Assembly (NCBI GenBank): GCA_033557465.1
Contig: CM066034.1
Span: forward strand, 984,599,637 to 984,663,636
Direction: 5' to 3'
DNA length: 64,000 nt
Source of the DNA: Ichthyophis bannanicus
Lineage: Eukaryota > Chordata > Amphibia > Gymnophiona > Ichthyophiidae
Shown: positions 1 to 11,854 of the stretch, in pieces
How positions within the stretch are numbered: position 1 is the first letter of the stretch
Layout of the letters: each line of letters starts with the position of its first letter
The notes under the pieces: model-generated
What the model saw: only the letters and a program-made list of their open reading frames with translations
The model's database searches: none
Told to the model about the DNA's origin: nothing
Position numbers and translations under genes: made by a program

Positions 1-755
1 GTCTTCCCAAATTTCAATAATACTCTGCCCCAGAATCATGTCTAGAAGAAATTAACATATCTCATGCAGATTTCTACATCATTTGTTTATAAACAAGAGG
101 GATATTTGAAAGATCTCATGATCTTTGAGTAAAGACCAATCCTATTTAATGATGCAAAGGAAATATTTGTGGTATAAGTAAAAATGATACAAACAGATCT
201 AAGGCAGTTGGCATCATCTTTGTCAATAACAACTCTTTATTAATATATTGTCTCTATTATATGTTTTTTTTTTCTCTCTACTGACTTAGGATTACCATAT
301 TGTAAAAAGTGAGTCATTGCATCCCTAGCATGTTTGTTAAATTCTATCATGAGATATTCAGATTTGGTATAATCTAAAAACTGAACCACTGGTATGTTCT
401 CTTTGAGATGATGAATTTGGCAGCTTTCAAAACATAATAAATTGTTATGATCCGTAGGCTTTCTAAAGATAGTAATATAGTTGTCCTGACTCTAACATAT
501 CCAAAAAGAAAACTTGCTGTGAGTCTACAGTGTAAGTAAAAAGAAAAGTAGGATTGCAACCATTATGATACTGACAAAAATCCCAAATCAAAAGATGTCT
601 ATATAGTGCAGCCGCACTAAAAAACTTTGAGCCAGAATTGCAAAGTGTATAAACACTGTTGTTCAAAGGAAATCGTATAAAGACATGCAATATCCAGGGC
701 CATCTTGGCCTCCATCACTGAACTCTTTATTTGTTGAAAGCACCAACCATCAAAT
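1..755. other. AT-rich intronic or intergenic stretch, nothing assigned
   Basis: No coding exon, tRNA-like promoter box, terminal inverted repeat or LINE tail was recognised here. The base composition is AT-rich and the open frames are short and unlike known proteins. If NHLRC2 extends upstream in the usual way, this is part of an upstream intron, which is inference. Confidence 0.5.
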
Positions 756-1470
756 GTATTTATTTATTTAACTAACTACTTTTACATACCGCCAAATCAG
801 AATGTCAAGACGGTTTTCATATTGACAGATTAACAAGCACATTGAAGTTACATATGAACAAATAGGAACAAAAGAAGTAAGGAACAATATGCATATTGCT
901 GGAGAATTAACGTGGATGAGCAGGACGGGGAAGGCAGAATCAGGGAGTGCGACTGAGTAAATTATAGCTAACTGGAGGGTAGAGCTCTGTGCACTTAATG
1001 GTAGGAGGAGAACTAGTCCTCTTCTCCAGTGTACTTGACGAACAAGTGAGCTTTCAGTTTCTTGCGGAAGTCTAGAAGGTTGTAGATGGCTCCTAAGTTC
1101 TGAGGGAGCACATTCCATATGCTTGGGGCATATAGCAAGAAAGCTTGATTCGAGGCACTCTGGTTGCTCTTCACTTTTGCTGTAGAGATGGTAAATGAAT
1201 TTTGTGCTTTGCTTCTTCTCTGTCTGGTGTCTTGTGTAATAAAGACTGTAGGTATACCAAAGAAAGGCTATGTGAGATTTTGAAAATGGTAAGCAAGGCC
1301 TTGTATTTTGTGCGGCTTGCTGTAGGGAGCCAGTGTAAGTGTCTGAGGATTGGGGTTACATGATCTGTTTGGGCAGCAGTTTTGTGCCAGCTGTAAAGGG
1401 TGAATCATGTGATTCGGTAGTCATTGTAGGATTAGGGTGTGTCAGTTTTGGAGATGTCCTAATTTAAAAA
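756..1470 (-). mobile_element. L2/CR1-like LINE, 3' end fragment
   Basis: On the + strand the segment opens with a TTTATTTATTT tail followed by a 'taccgcc' motif. Read on the minus strand this is the microsatellite 3' end typical of the LINEs of this window. Further in, at about 1325-1370, 'gggagccagtgtaag' matches the C-terminal reverse-transcriptase segment (LHWLP-type) of the better preserved LINEs at 11934-14691 and 18815-20640. Frames are heavily decayed and no open reading frame survives. Right border approximate. Confidence 0.6.
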
Positions 1471-1838
1471 AGCACTAGTGAAAAAATGGTACAATTTCAT
1501 GTTTCAAATCAACAAATAGCTTTGAATTTTGTGTAATATGTTATTTACCTACCTGTAATTTCTAGGAAATTACGAAAAAATACACAAATTACTGAAATAA
1601 GTTTAAGTGCTCTGATAATAGTTTTTATGTGTTTGCATTGCATGTTAATGCCTTTTGTGCCTCAGTTATCAATTTATCGTACTTATTTACCCATATTGAC
1701 ACTAACACATTAGTTTCATTTTCTCATTCACAGATTTTCAACATAGCATCGTCATAGCGATAATCTTATATTGAAAATGTCCAATAGGAAAACAAGACTG
1801 CAAGTTTGTACTCATTACATTATTTGGTGGGATCAGGC
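1471..1838. other. unassigned spacer
   Basis: AT-rich sequence between a LINE tail and the transposase-like pseudogene. It could contain the left end of the element carrying that gene, but I found no terminal inverted repeat. Confidence 0.4.
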
Positions 1839-4000
1839 AGAGAACTACCTGTAGCTGAACTACCAACTGTCAGGGATCTCATTAGATAGGGGTAATATTT
1901 GAGAGACCTCAGTGATCAAGACAGATGGAATTGCAGCAATGATAAACTGCTCAATGACCTAACGACTAGATTACTTGCTTGGTGGTACAAAGCAAATCCA
2001 GTATTCAGTGGTCCTGTTATAAACAGTCATGTTAGGATTAAAGCAAAGTTGAAATCCATGTGGGAACAAGCCAGCAAAGTTTCTGTGGGCAGAGCAAAAC
2101 TGGAGGAGAAAGACAGATTTATGGAGAACCTTGACGGACTGATGGACATACTTAACTGTAAGTGTGAGATAAAGAGTGGTACTGATGTGGGATGCAATTC
2201 TGCCAATGTCAGTGGAATACACATACTTTGTGACTGCAACAGAGAGAAGATTCCTGTGATTGAGTTAGCCTTTATAAAAGGTCAAAGAGAGAAAGTTGGG
2301 AATGTTGGACCTCATCAGATTGGACCAGTCTGCCTCCTTGAGACCAGAAGACGAGAACTACAGAGGAAAGGCAGGCAAAAAGGAAGGAGAATAAAGAAAA
2401 ATAGAGAATGAAAACAGAATAGCAGAAGACCAAGAGATAATGGAGAGATCTGTGCTTGATGTAGAACAGGGAGATTTGGATGATGTGGCAGAAGAACCAA
2501 TGGATGCTCTAGAGAGAGCTAGGAAGAGTCCAATATATAATACTGAGGATATAATCAACATAGCCCTTGCCAGTTTAAGACACCATACTAGACTGAGAGA
2601 GAAGGCAAAGATTGCTACTGCTGCCTGGATTGATGCAGGACTCATCACTCACTTGGACACTGCTTTGGTGATTGGTCAGAACAAGGTGAAGAGGGCTCAG
2701 GCGAGAATCATGAAAAAATTGGAGGTACAGTTTGAGGAGGAACTGCAACAGAATGGCTTCAGTTGCATTTTCTTTCATGGTCATCATGATGATACCGGGC
2801 TCATGTTAAAGGCCGAATAGAATGACAGAATGTATCCAGGTATGGTGAAAGAGGAACATTACACAGTTTGTATGGAGCTAGGAGACAGATATCTGTGGCA
2901 TTGTGTTCCCGCAAGAGCAACTAAAGAAAAGACTTGTGCATAAATAATTGCTGATAATTTGGTTGCATGGCTGAGAAAAAGAGAGGCAGAAAAAATTCTT
3001 CAAGCTATTGGAGGTGATTCCTGTAATATAAACACTGGTTGGGAGGGAGGAGTGATGCATTATGTTGAGGACAAGCTACAAAGGAAGCTGGTGTGGATTA
3101 TCTGTAACCTGCACACAGGTGAACTACTATTGAGGCACTTGGTGACTTCTTTAAATGGCAAGACATTAAGCAATAACAAATGGGCAGATCCCATAGGAAA
3201 AATTCTGGATTCTGCTACTGAACTGGAAATAAATTCTGATTTACTACTATCTCTGATGGCCCCGATCTTCCTCAGTTCAGCGATAAAGTGATCAAAGACT
3301 CAAAGGATCTGGCTCTGTTGGAAATAGGCCCTTTGTCACATAGCAGATGGCTTAAAACAGCTCTAAGATTCATGAGAATATGGATTTCCAAGCATAATCT
3401 GAAAGGAAAGAATCTGAAAAATTTAAAAATGACTGTAGAGTTCTGTGTTGGGGTTTACATGGTGAACTGGTTCAATATAAAAATAAATAGCAATTGGACA
3501 CAAGGTCCCAGGCATCTCCCTTTCCAGCTACAACTGTTAAAAGGACAGTGTGAAAAGGTAAGGAAGATAGTCATGTCTACAGTGAGAAGATCAACTTCGT
3601 ATGGTTACAGCGAGTTCTACAAGCTCTGTTGTGCAGTGAAAAGGTACAGGAGAGAGGAGATGCAGTGGAGAAGATATTGAAGATCAGAGGTGAAAGAGAT
3701 GAAAAGACTCAGCTTGGAGACAGCAGTGTGAGACCCAGGAAAACACCATCCATCAACACTGAGTCAACCCAATTACTTGACTGGAGCTCTGGAGTCTCTG
3801 AGCCTCCTCTTACCTGTACCATGACAACAGCAGAGATCAAGGCATTTCTAAGCAAGCCCATGGTGGTTCCAGACCTGCCATCACACACCCAGTCCATAGA
3901 AAGGTGTGTAAAAATGACAACTGAGGCTGCTGGTCATGTGAACAATCAGGAGAGGAGGGAACTTTATATTAGGGTCAGAGGGTCAGCAGGGAGCTCATGA
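1839..4000 (+). pseudogene. broken gene of an uncharacterised transposon-like multicopy protein family
   Basis: One protein can be followed in order through several frames: 1839-2411 (with in-frame stops near 1884 and 1890), 2440-2820, 2821-3291 (a stop after about 40 codons), 3288-3660 after a frameshift, and 3629-4000. Recognisable stretches are 'ELPTVRDLIR' near the N-terminus, a lysine/arginine/glutamate-rich hinge (about 2340-2450), 'EEHYTVCMELG', 'LHTGELLLRHL', 'IGPLSHSRWL' and the C-terminal 'PSHTQSIERCVK'. From memory this order of motifs matches a large unnamed family with many copies in cnidarian and arthropod genomes, which suggests a mobile element. No catalytic triad is established for it, so I assign no enzymatic function. 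A short piece before 'IGPLSHSRWL' seems deleted. It is not part of NHLRC2. Confidence is high that it is a pseudogene and moderate for the family. Confidence 0.6.
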
Positions 4001-4102
4001 GCTGAAAGAGAAGCAAACAAGATATGGTTTCTTTGCTAGATTTTGTTTGACATTTTGAATACAATTATGTGGCTACAGGTGTTCAGACTATATGTATGTT
4101 CA

Positions 4103-4108
4103 AATAAA
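4103..4108 (+). promoter_or_regulatory. possible polyadenylation signal AATAAA
   Basis: AATAAA lies about 100 bp beyond the last codon of the transposase-like pseudogene. It fits a 3' untranslated end of that unit, but the surrounding sequence is AT-rich and the match could be chance. Confidence 0.3.
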
Positions 4109-4149
4109 TATTACTTAATTTCCACTATTTCAATTATGATTTGATGTAG

Positions 4150-4506
4150 GTAAGACTCACTTTAAGCAGTTTCTGAAGATAGCTTTAGATTCAACATGTA
4201 AAACTGCAAAATTTGGTCACTAGTAGAAAAATTGGAAAAAAAAAATCTACCCCTAAAATTGGCTCGCCCTATTGTAGGATGATATTGCAATAATCCCAGT
4301 GTGGGCTGACTAGGACTTGCAAAACTGTACAGAAGTCCTAGATGCTCAGTAATGGTTATAGATGCAGCACTGTTTTTATTTTGTGGTAGATGCATTTGAT
4401 GGTGTTGCTGATATGAGGTTGTAGGGTTAGCTACTAGTCGAGGGTTATTCCCAAGTGCTTGAGTTTGGTGAGCATATAGCCTTGAGTGAGAGTGTGTTTG
4501 TGTGAA
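4150..4506 (-). mobile_element. L2-like LINE fragment (3' part, interrupted by DIRS-A copy 1)
   Basis: Minus-strand sequence aligns by eye with 12600-12830 of the better LINE: the region around 'LKHLGITLD' is the 'YLGVILDQQLDF' part of the reverse transcriptase C-terminus. The same LINE appears to resume at 9431 after the DIRS insertion. No frame is intact. Confidence 0.55.
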
Positions 4507-4680
4507 TCTCCAGGAACAAGCAGGAATGAGTCTTCACATATGGGTATCGTCGGTACCGACGGAGCCCATGCGGGAACGCTCCCCAGCGTCCAATCAATGC
4601 TTTTGGGAGCATCCCACAGTGCCTGCGTGCTGCCTTCCTGCCTTTCCCAACTGCCTCTCTCCAGTTTTCTGTTTTCCGCG
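4507..4680 (+). repeat. left terminal inverted repeat of DIRS-A copy 1
   Basis: Begins 'tctccaggaac', contains the 12-bp palindrome GTCGGTACCGAC near 4548-4560 and the block 'gcgtccaatca'. It is the reverse complement of 9235-9400 with few mismatches. Confidence 0.8.
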
Positions 4681-4870
4681 GAGCCGGCAGGACGTTCTCC
4701 TGTCACCCCAGAAAATTCTTCTTTTTATTTTTACTTTTTTGTGGTCGTGTCCCCGACCCTACCGCCGGTACTTTTCTTTCTTTTTCCTGAAGAATTTCTT
4801 CTTTCCTTAAAAACATTTTCCTCTTTAGTGCCTGACGGGTTCTAGGCCACTAGGCCTCTACCCCTCCATT

Positions 4871-6714
4871 ATGGAAAAGCCAGCCACTATCCTTAACAAA
4901 TGCTCAAAGTGTGGCGGCACAGATATTTTTTCTGACACTCATACTTGGTGTCTAAAATGTTTGGGTCCTGACCATTGCCCTCTGGAGTGTCTCTACTGCT
5001 GGAGCTCAAACAGAAGAGGTCTTCAGAATCGAGCACAACTCGATACCCGGTCCACATCGCTCTCGATGTTACCAGCTAGAATATCTTCTTCTTCACAGGA
5101 TCAGGCAACCAAACAAAAGTCTGTAAAGACTAGCCAGTCCTTGAGTGGTAGATCTCCTTCTTAGTATCAAGATGGCTTCAGCCTTGCCCTCAAGGACATC
5201 TTGGCAATTAAGCTCTGGCAGGAGTCTTTGGGCTCCAAAGCATTAACGGGGCTCCGGGTTGTTCCCGGGGTTCTTACCTCGATGAACATACCTGGGCCAT
5301 GCTCGGTGGTTGTGGCCACTTCGAGCGGTACCGACACCCCGGCATCGGCTATGGTGATGGACGAAACACTCCTCACTGATGAACATAGTCTAGCACTCTT
5401 GGCTACTTCAGTACCGCTAGAGTTGCTGCAGACCGTTCCTCGAGTATCGGTATCGACTCCGGTACCGGTATCGACATCGACATCGGCATCGGTGTCGGTA
5501 CCGTCCATGCTTGCTTCGACAGAATCACTTACCTCGATGCCGAGCCTGGAATCGATCTCTAGCATGGAGGATTCGGTACCGACTCATCTCGGTACTGACC
5601 TCGGGCGGTACCAAAGACATCGCTTTAAAGAAAATCCGATGCTTCATCCTTTTCAGTCTTCCGATCCCGATGACTGGGATGAATCCATCGGTACCAAGGC
5701 TGATCTTTCCACAAATCTAGCCTTTACCCCTCATTTTAGAGAGTCCTCCTCGGGTGAAATTTCTTTTCAAGCTTTTCTGCTTGATATGGAAAAGTTACTT
5801 GCCATTTCTGTACCTGGTAAAGAATCCCTACCGGGGAATTCTGAGACACTGCAATTCCCCTGCATTCCAAAGGAGGTCATCATGCTTCCTTTGCATCAGA
5901 TCTTACAAGATCTACTGTTAAGAATGTGGGAAACTCCTTTAACGGTATCCCCACATTCCAAGACACTTGACACTATGTACAAGGTGCCACCTTCTCCAGG
6001 TTTTCAAAAGACTCAACTTCCTCATCATTCTGTTGTTGTAGAATCAGCAATGAGGCGTATTAAGAGTGCAAAAAAGCACTCTTCTTATCCGCCAGGTCGT
6101 GAGTCTAGGACTTTAGATGCCTTTGGACGTCGATGCTTCCAGGCATCCATGCTTTCAGCAAGAATTATCTCATATATTTTCTATATGGGATTATCTCTTG
6201 AAGAGGTCACAAAGAACTTAAAGTTTTTGAACCCTTTTCTTCCAGAGCATAAAAGAGCAGACTATCCTTATTAGTCTATCATGCTCAAAATATCTCTAGG
6301 TTCCTTAATCGTGCTTCCCTGGACTGTTTTGATTCTATTAGCAGAACTTCTGCTATAGCCATAGGAGCACAACGCATAGCCTGGCTCCAAGTTTCTGACT
6401 TGGACAGATGGGTTCAGGAAAGGCTGGGAAATACTCCTTGTACTGGTGAAAATCTCTTCAACAAGGAGGCTTTATTTCAAGCTAATCAGTTGAGCACTGA
6501 TGCTGATACTTTCAGAGGATTGTCCAAACTTTCCTCTATCCCAGCTAATAAAAAATCTCATAAAAAGCTTTATTTCCCCAAGGGGAAAAAGTTTTATCCA
6601 TCTTCTACCCATTCTGCAGATGTTTCCAAAGATGGGCAACACCACACCAGGCTAAGAAAATCAAAACCTCAACAAAAACAGGCTCAGCAAACCCAGCAAT
6701 CGCAGGGTTTCTGA
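4871..6714 (+). pseudogene. DIRS ORF1 (Gag-like) of copy 1, broken
   Basis: Starts at ATG 4871. The N-terminus has a zinc-binding pattern (CSKCGGT, then WCLKCLGPDHCPLEC: paired CxxC with a downstream HxxxxC). The middle is rich in serine, threonine and Val-Pro repeats written with iterated GGTACC motifs (about 5320-5640). The C-terminal half has a conserved block seen in copies 3 and 4 ('AMRRIKSAKKH', 'RTLDAFGRR', 'NTPCTGENLF') and ends in a basic Gln-rich tail. An in-frame TAG at 5162 interrupts it, and after the stop at 6272 the reading continues in another frame at about 6275-6714. In DIRS elements ORF1 is taken to be the nucleic-acid-binding structural protein; that role is by family, not shown here. 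Confidence 0.75.
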
Positions 6715-9000
6715 TATTTTATTCACTTTTTCTGCGTGAGGTTTAGAACTTAAACCTACTTCTTTTCAACAGAAGCATCTAAAGTTCATCTCATCCATGC
6801 TGAGATATCAGTCATACATTGACTCAGTCCTCGGCTCTGGGCATGAATCTCTTGCTACAAGAGAAATCTATCCTTCTAGCTAAGAGCTATTAAGGACTAT
6901 CATACCCCAGACATAACAGGTTTCTCCTTTTAAAACAAAAGGAGAACTAACAACTAACAGGGTGAACTATACTTTTCACCTTGTCAGTTTCCTGTACGAG
7001 GATATATCATACTTTTAACTGCAAGGGGACCCTATTCCTTCAAAGACTTAATAAATTGTAAGTCTTCTCAACTCTGTATTAATTTCTATCCCTCTTAGCC
7101 CAGACATTCAGTCTCTAAGAGTACTACTAATCAACTGGAGGGCTTATCCTCTAAGCCATAGGATTTTCTTCAATACCTACTCCAGTAACTAGTTTCCATA
7201 CAGAGTTTTCTCCCCTTTTGCAGTTCCTCTCTTTCTCACATATCTTTTTAAGGCAGCTTTTCGGACAGAAATTGGGTATCACTACTCCAAATTATGTCTG
7301 TCAGTACTCTCCAACCTATGGGACTTAACTTTTATGCTGCCTTAATAATAGATAATTCCAAAGGAGATCCAGAACTCATTTGGACTATTTATTGTTGCAG
7401 GCATCAGGCCTGTCTGCTATTCTTAGCCACGTTCACTTCTCTTTGGCTCCAACAGAATAGATTAGGTTGCACACTGGCAATTCAACAGCCAGATCTAAGC
7501 AACCTACAACATGCTCTCTGCAATTCTACAATAAAGCTCTGCAACTGTGGGCCTTTGCCAGAGAGCCTCAGAGCTACTCCTAATAGGGAGCTGCCAGATA
7601 GTTATTAAGGGCTTCAGCTGGTAGACTCTGTCAGTCATGTTCCTACATGACTGTTTTTTTCCTTAAAATTTCCTTTTAAGAAAAGGTAACCAGCGTTTTA
7701 GACCACGTGAAAGTGTAGAAAATTGCACAATTCCCTGGTTGTTCCACATCTCACTGGAACTTCCTCAACAGGGATGCATTTTTTCACTGCAGTTGGTCCT
7801 TATTCACTACTTTCCTTCTAATTTGTAATACTTCATGGTAGCTTATGTTGAACAGGAGAACGCATGATACTCATATTGCCCTCATAAAGAAGCAAATATG
7901 GTATCTCCTTATATTGCGTCTTTTTCTCCAGCTACTATTTGAAATTGTAGAAGGATCCAGACTTGCTGTCTTAAGACTAAGGATCTCCTCTGCACTCATT
8001 CACGTACGTCTCGAAACCTGATTATTCAGGGACTAGATCTTTTCAAGAAGTCTAATCCTATCCCTGTAAGTGAAGAACATATTACAAGTTTCCATGAAAC
8101 TTTCTCTATAGTTCTTCCATATTTAACCAGACAGAGATTCTCCATCAAGATTCTCAAGTAGGTCTTAATCCTTCTTGTTGTTGCGTCGATCTCTATACAA
8201 CATCTGACTTTGAAAGATTTGTCTACTGTCTATATTAATGCTGCCCCAGTATACCATAAACTCAGTGGACAACCAATTTCTATGGTATTTTACCAAATAC
8301 CTTCTTTTACCTTTACCTTTTAGGTTACGTCACATCTGAAGCTCTACATGTAAAGTCTTCATCACAAGTGACATCACTTACAAAAGACTTTTACTGATCT
8401 TCAAAAAATTGGAGGCTCAACACCTAGTACAAATATCTTTCTCTTTCATTGAAATAAAGGGGGTCTTAAAGACCTATCCTCTTTTTTCTGCAAAGGGTAT
8501 TTCTACCTTTTCATCCAAACCAGTCAGATTATCTCCACTCTTCCTAGGACCTTATTCTGCTCCAAGGACAAGAAGTTAAATTTTTTGGACTTTACAGAAG
8601 CTTTAGCTATCTCTCAAAAGTCCAACCTCTTTGAACTCCCTCAGTACTTCTTCTGGGGTTAGTTCTGGCCATGAGGACTTCTTATCTCTTCCTGTATTGC
8701 AAAATTATTTTTTTCCCTCTACTTCACATTGGGAGAATTTCTTTGAGGATAATGATTTGGCTCTCAACCACAGACCCTTATTACCCTCAACAAATATTTT
8801 TGCAATATTTTTGAGTGTGATCCACATTAGAAAATTAAGACTCAACTTTTTTCTAATATGTATGATTACACAAGGACTCCCCTCCGGATACCTTGTTAGT
8901 TAAGCTGTTCCACAGCATCTCTTTTTCTTTCTAGTTCAACTCCTACCCTCCATCCCTTGGATGCCTGAGGTTTTTGAGGGATAAGTATGGCCCATCTTTA
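6715..9000 (+). other. ORF2-derived, hairpin-rich non-coding region of DIRS-A copy 1
   Basis: This replaces the RT/RNase H/recombinase part of the element. Short islands still match copy 3: 'ctgtgggcctttgccagagagc' near 7548 corresponds to the RNase H coding segment at about 30410-30435, and the last 150 bp match the 3' non-coding end. Between them lie many small perfect inverted repeats, for example 7043-7066 (8-bp stem), 7141-7157 (6 bp), 7632-7653 (9 bp, 4-base loop) and 7662-7680 (7 bp). No open reading frame of note remains. Confidence 0.65.
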
Positions 9001-9039
9001 GATTGCAACATGCTGGGGTCTCCTCCAGGCATCTTAGCT

Positions 9040-9430
9040 TGGGAGTCCCCATATGTGAAGACTCATTCCTGCTTGTTCCTGGAGATAGCATAATTACTTA
9101 ACTGTAACAGGTGATCTCTGGGAACAGCAGGAATAAGTCTTAACAACCCACCCACCTCCCCTAGGAATTGTATCTCTCTATCTTTTTCCTTTCCCTCACT
9201 CTCTCTCTCTCTCTCTCTTTGTCTCAGCTCTAAAACTCAACTGGAGAGAGGCAGTTGGGAAAGGCGGGAAGGCAGCACGCAGGTGCTGTGGGATGCTCCC
9301 AAAAGCGTTCTGATTGGACGCTGGGGAGCGTTCCCGCGCGGGCTCCGTCGGTACCGACGATACCCATATGTGAAGACTTATTCCTTCTGTTCCCAGAGAT
9401 CACCTGTTGCAGGTAAGTAACTGTGCTTTT
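9040..9430 (+). repeat. right end of DIRS-A copy 1: internal complementary region and right terminal repeat
   Basis: It contains 'cccatatgtgaagact', then 'cttgttcctggaga' (complement of the element start), then 'acaggtgatctctgggaac' and a CT-rich run (9187-9222). It then has the inverted copy of the left terminal repeat, ending 'cacctgttgcaggtaag'. The arrangement is the same at the right ends of copies 3 and 4. Confidence 0.75.
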
Positions 9431-10075
9431 TGAGTAGAGTAGGGGCAAACTGAGTGTGAGATATTTTGATCCAGCTTACTGGGCATGGATCTAGTGGGGA
9501 AGTGGTGGTGGTGAGATTTGTGATAATGCTCTCTAGGTGCTCTAGCGAGATTGGGTTGAAGGTATGCTAGGTGGAGGGTACTGAGTTGTTTGGTGGCAGT
9601 ATAGTTGCAATTTGTATATTGCCCATTTTGTAGGGTTTGGCTTGAAAGTGGTCTGCTAGTGCTTTTGTGGAGATGGGGTGGCTAGCTTGGTCTCTTGAGT
9701 AGGATTCTTAACTAATGATTTCACTATGCCAAATAATTCTCTGGGTGATTTAATTAACTTAAAATGAGCTTGGTGTGGTGCTTCTTTTGGTGTATCATAT
9801 TCTGGTACTTTTGTAACTTAGACGTATTCATCATGGTCATGTATGGTCTTGGATCATTGCCACTTTCTCTCAAGCTGTCTGAGCACATGTTTAGTGCTTC
9901 TTAGATCTGCAGTGTACCATACTGCAGAGTGGTGTTTTCTTGTGGCTCTTTGTTTGAAGCGTGATGGCTGCTTTGTATGTTACGTGGTTCCAGTTGCTGA
10001 TCAAAATGTTGAGGTCTTCTGATTGCTCTGCTGTCTGGGGATCAACTTTATCTAAGAACTCATTCTTGTTTGTTT
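9431..10075 (-). mobile_element. L2-like LINE fragment (continuation of 4150-4506)
   Basis: Read on the minus strand, the segment around 9870-9950 ('ccactttctctcaagct') matches 14040-14060 of the LINE at 11934-14691, the linker between endonuclease and reverse transcriptase. All frames are broken. Its orientation and position make it the other half of the LINE cut by DIRS-A copy 1. Confidence 0.5.
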
Positions 10076-10800
10076 GTTGTGTTTGATATACTGCTCCATC
10101 ACAGCAGGGTGGTGTACAATTAAAATAACAAATAATCAGGAAGAAACAAAAGAACGCCATAGTTTTATAGGAAAGGTAACATAGTCACACAAAGAGGATA
10201 GTAAGTCGGGGAGGGCTAGGATAGAACTAGGAGTCTGAAGGCAATAGGTCAAAGGCTATTTAGAAAAAGTGAGTCTTGAGCATGGACTTGAACTTGGTGT
10301 AGGACAATTCAAGATGGAGATTGGGGGGTAGTGCATTTCATAAGGCTGGACCAAGAAAGTAAACGGCAGTGTTCTGAGAGGATTCTATCCGGGCTCTTGA
10401 GGCAGAGGGAAGGTGCAGGCGATTGGCATGGATGGTGCAGAGAACATGATATGGGGAATGGAGATGTTCGAGGGGTATCTGGGGGTGCCGGTGTGTAGGC
10501 CTTTGTGGACCAAGGTGAGGAGTTTGGACTGAATGCGGTACTTGAGCGGGAGCTAGTGAAAATGAATCAGGAGTGGGGTGACATGGTCAAAACGGGAAGT
10601 GTGAGATGGGATTCAGATGGCGGTATTCTGTATGAGCTGTAGACGGGGCAGTTGATATTGTGGACGACCCAAGAATACAACATTATAATAATCAAGTCTG
10701 GACATAAGGGTTAACAAGAGAGTAGTCAGAGAGGAGAGAGAGAGCAAAGGATGGACAGCACGAATCTGACAAAAGGAATGAAACAAAGGGCAAACAAGAG
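10076..10800 (-). mobile_element. L2-like LINE 3' end fragment
   Basis: The + strand shows 'tttgatatactgctcc...ggtggtgtaca', the tail pattern of this window's LINEs. It is followed by minus-strand sequence for the reverse-transcriptase C-terminus ('cgggagctagtgaaaatgaatc' at about 10548). It abuts the previous fragment and may be a second, separate copy. No intact frame. Confidence 0.55.
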
Positions 10801-11854
10801 AAGAGATGTCTGGTGGCCTGCTCGTTCTATAAAATCAACATCATAGCAGCGTTCTTTTTGCTGTTATTACTTTGCTGTGCTATATTGAACTTCACTTTAA
10901 TTTCCTGTGCAGAATCGAATTCCATTTTGCTGTTACACCGTGCTCTGCTCTCTGACCCCTGACCCAACGCCAGATGCTTGACTCCACTCCTGACATCAAT
11001 TGACCTGCTCCTTCTATAAAGTCAACATCATAGCAGTGTTCCACGCCTGAGGAGCAGGTCCTGCTCCTTGATCAATCTCCTTGGGGCAGCTTGGGTGGCT
11101 CAGTTTGTTTGGTCTTGCTGAGGACTTTACTGTTCGTTGGTATGTCACTCTTTTCACAGCCATGGATCCATTCCTCCTGCAAGTAAGGTTTCTCAGTTTC
11201 TACTTTTTCTCTTGTTGCTTTCCTTTGTCTTTCCCCTTTCCTGTTTACTGGGGACATCGTTCTGCTGCTCCGTCTAGAGCTCTCGTTTTCTACAGGCCTC
11301 GGGTCCTAGCCCCCTGCCAGATTTCTTCTACCATTGCTTCCTCCGCTCTGCTTTCTTCTACCATCCCCCATCCCCTTGCTCCCCTGGTCTACATGGGGTG
11401 CTCCGTAATTGTAGATTGGTCCGTGTGTAAGGGCCTGCCAATTTGTTTTCTGTAATATCAGCATAAGTGTTAATAGAGAAACTGAGTAATTCAGCACAGT
11501 GTTTTCAGTTTTGGAAGACAGATACAGACACAAAAGAACAAGGTGCAACAGAAGATAGGAACAGGAATGTGCATGAGGACAGACATAAATGTAACACCAG
11601 GGGGCAGGATATGAGTTAACTATAAAGAAAAAGACATATTGCAGAAAGAAATGAGACATGAAGTCTGGGAACTAAAACTACAAAGGGGTAAAAAGAAATA
11701 GAGATAACTTATATGTATGTGTGCGCTAAAAGACCTATAAAGTAAGTAGAAGAAATGTACAGGGGGAGTTAGTGGCAACAGAACATGGAGGTGTGCTGTA
11801 CAGACCTCTCTGCTATCTGCTTGCTAGGTGTAATTAGTGGAGGAGTGTAATGAG
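10801..11854. other. unassigned region with a pair of 35-40 bp direct repeats
   Basis: 'ttctataaa(a/g)tcaacatc' with its surroundings occurs at about 10817-10852 and again at about 11001-11042, in the same orientation and 184 bp apart. The rest (11080-11854) shows no element ends or convincing protein. The pair could be a local tandem duplication or the ends of a short LTR-like element; I cannot decide. Confidence 0.4.

Larger units (their letters stand above)
4507..9430 (+). mobile_element. DIRS-A copy 1: DIRS-type retrotransposon with ORF1 but no ORF2
   Basis: The left end 'tctccaggaacaagcagg' followed by 'cacatatggg' is repeated as its reverse complement near 9040-9100 and again at 9360-9400. 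About 170 bp at 4507-4680 is inverted at about 9235-9400. Terminal inverted repeats plus a right-hand segment complementary to both ends (internal complementary region) are the hallmark of DIRS elements, which integrate with a tyrosine recombinase and make no target duplication. ORF1 is present but broken. The sequence after ORF1 (6715-9000) no longer encodes reverse transcriptase, RNase H or recombinase. Copy 4 (32116-37356) has the same architecture, so this looks like a non-autonomous subfamily. It is inserted in a LINE. Outer borders are good to a few bases on the left and about 20 on the right. Confidence 0.8.

Noticed and set aside
5167..5565. Minus-strand frame rich in Asp/Thr/Val opposite ORF1
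   Set aside because: It is the reverse reading of the GGTACC-rich ORF1 repeats and has no independent support.
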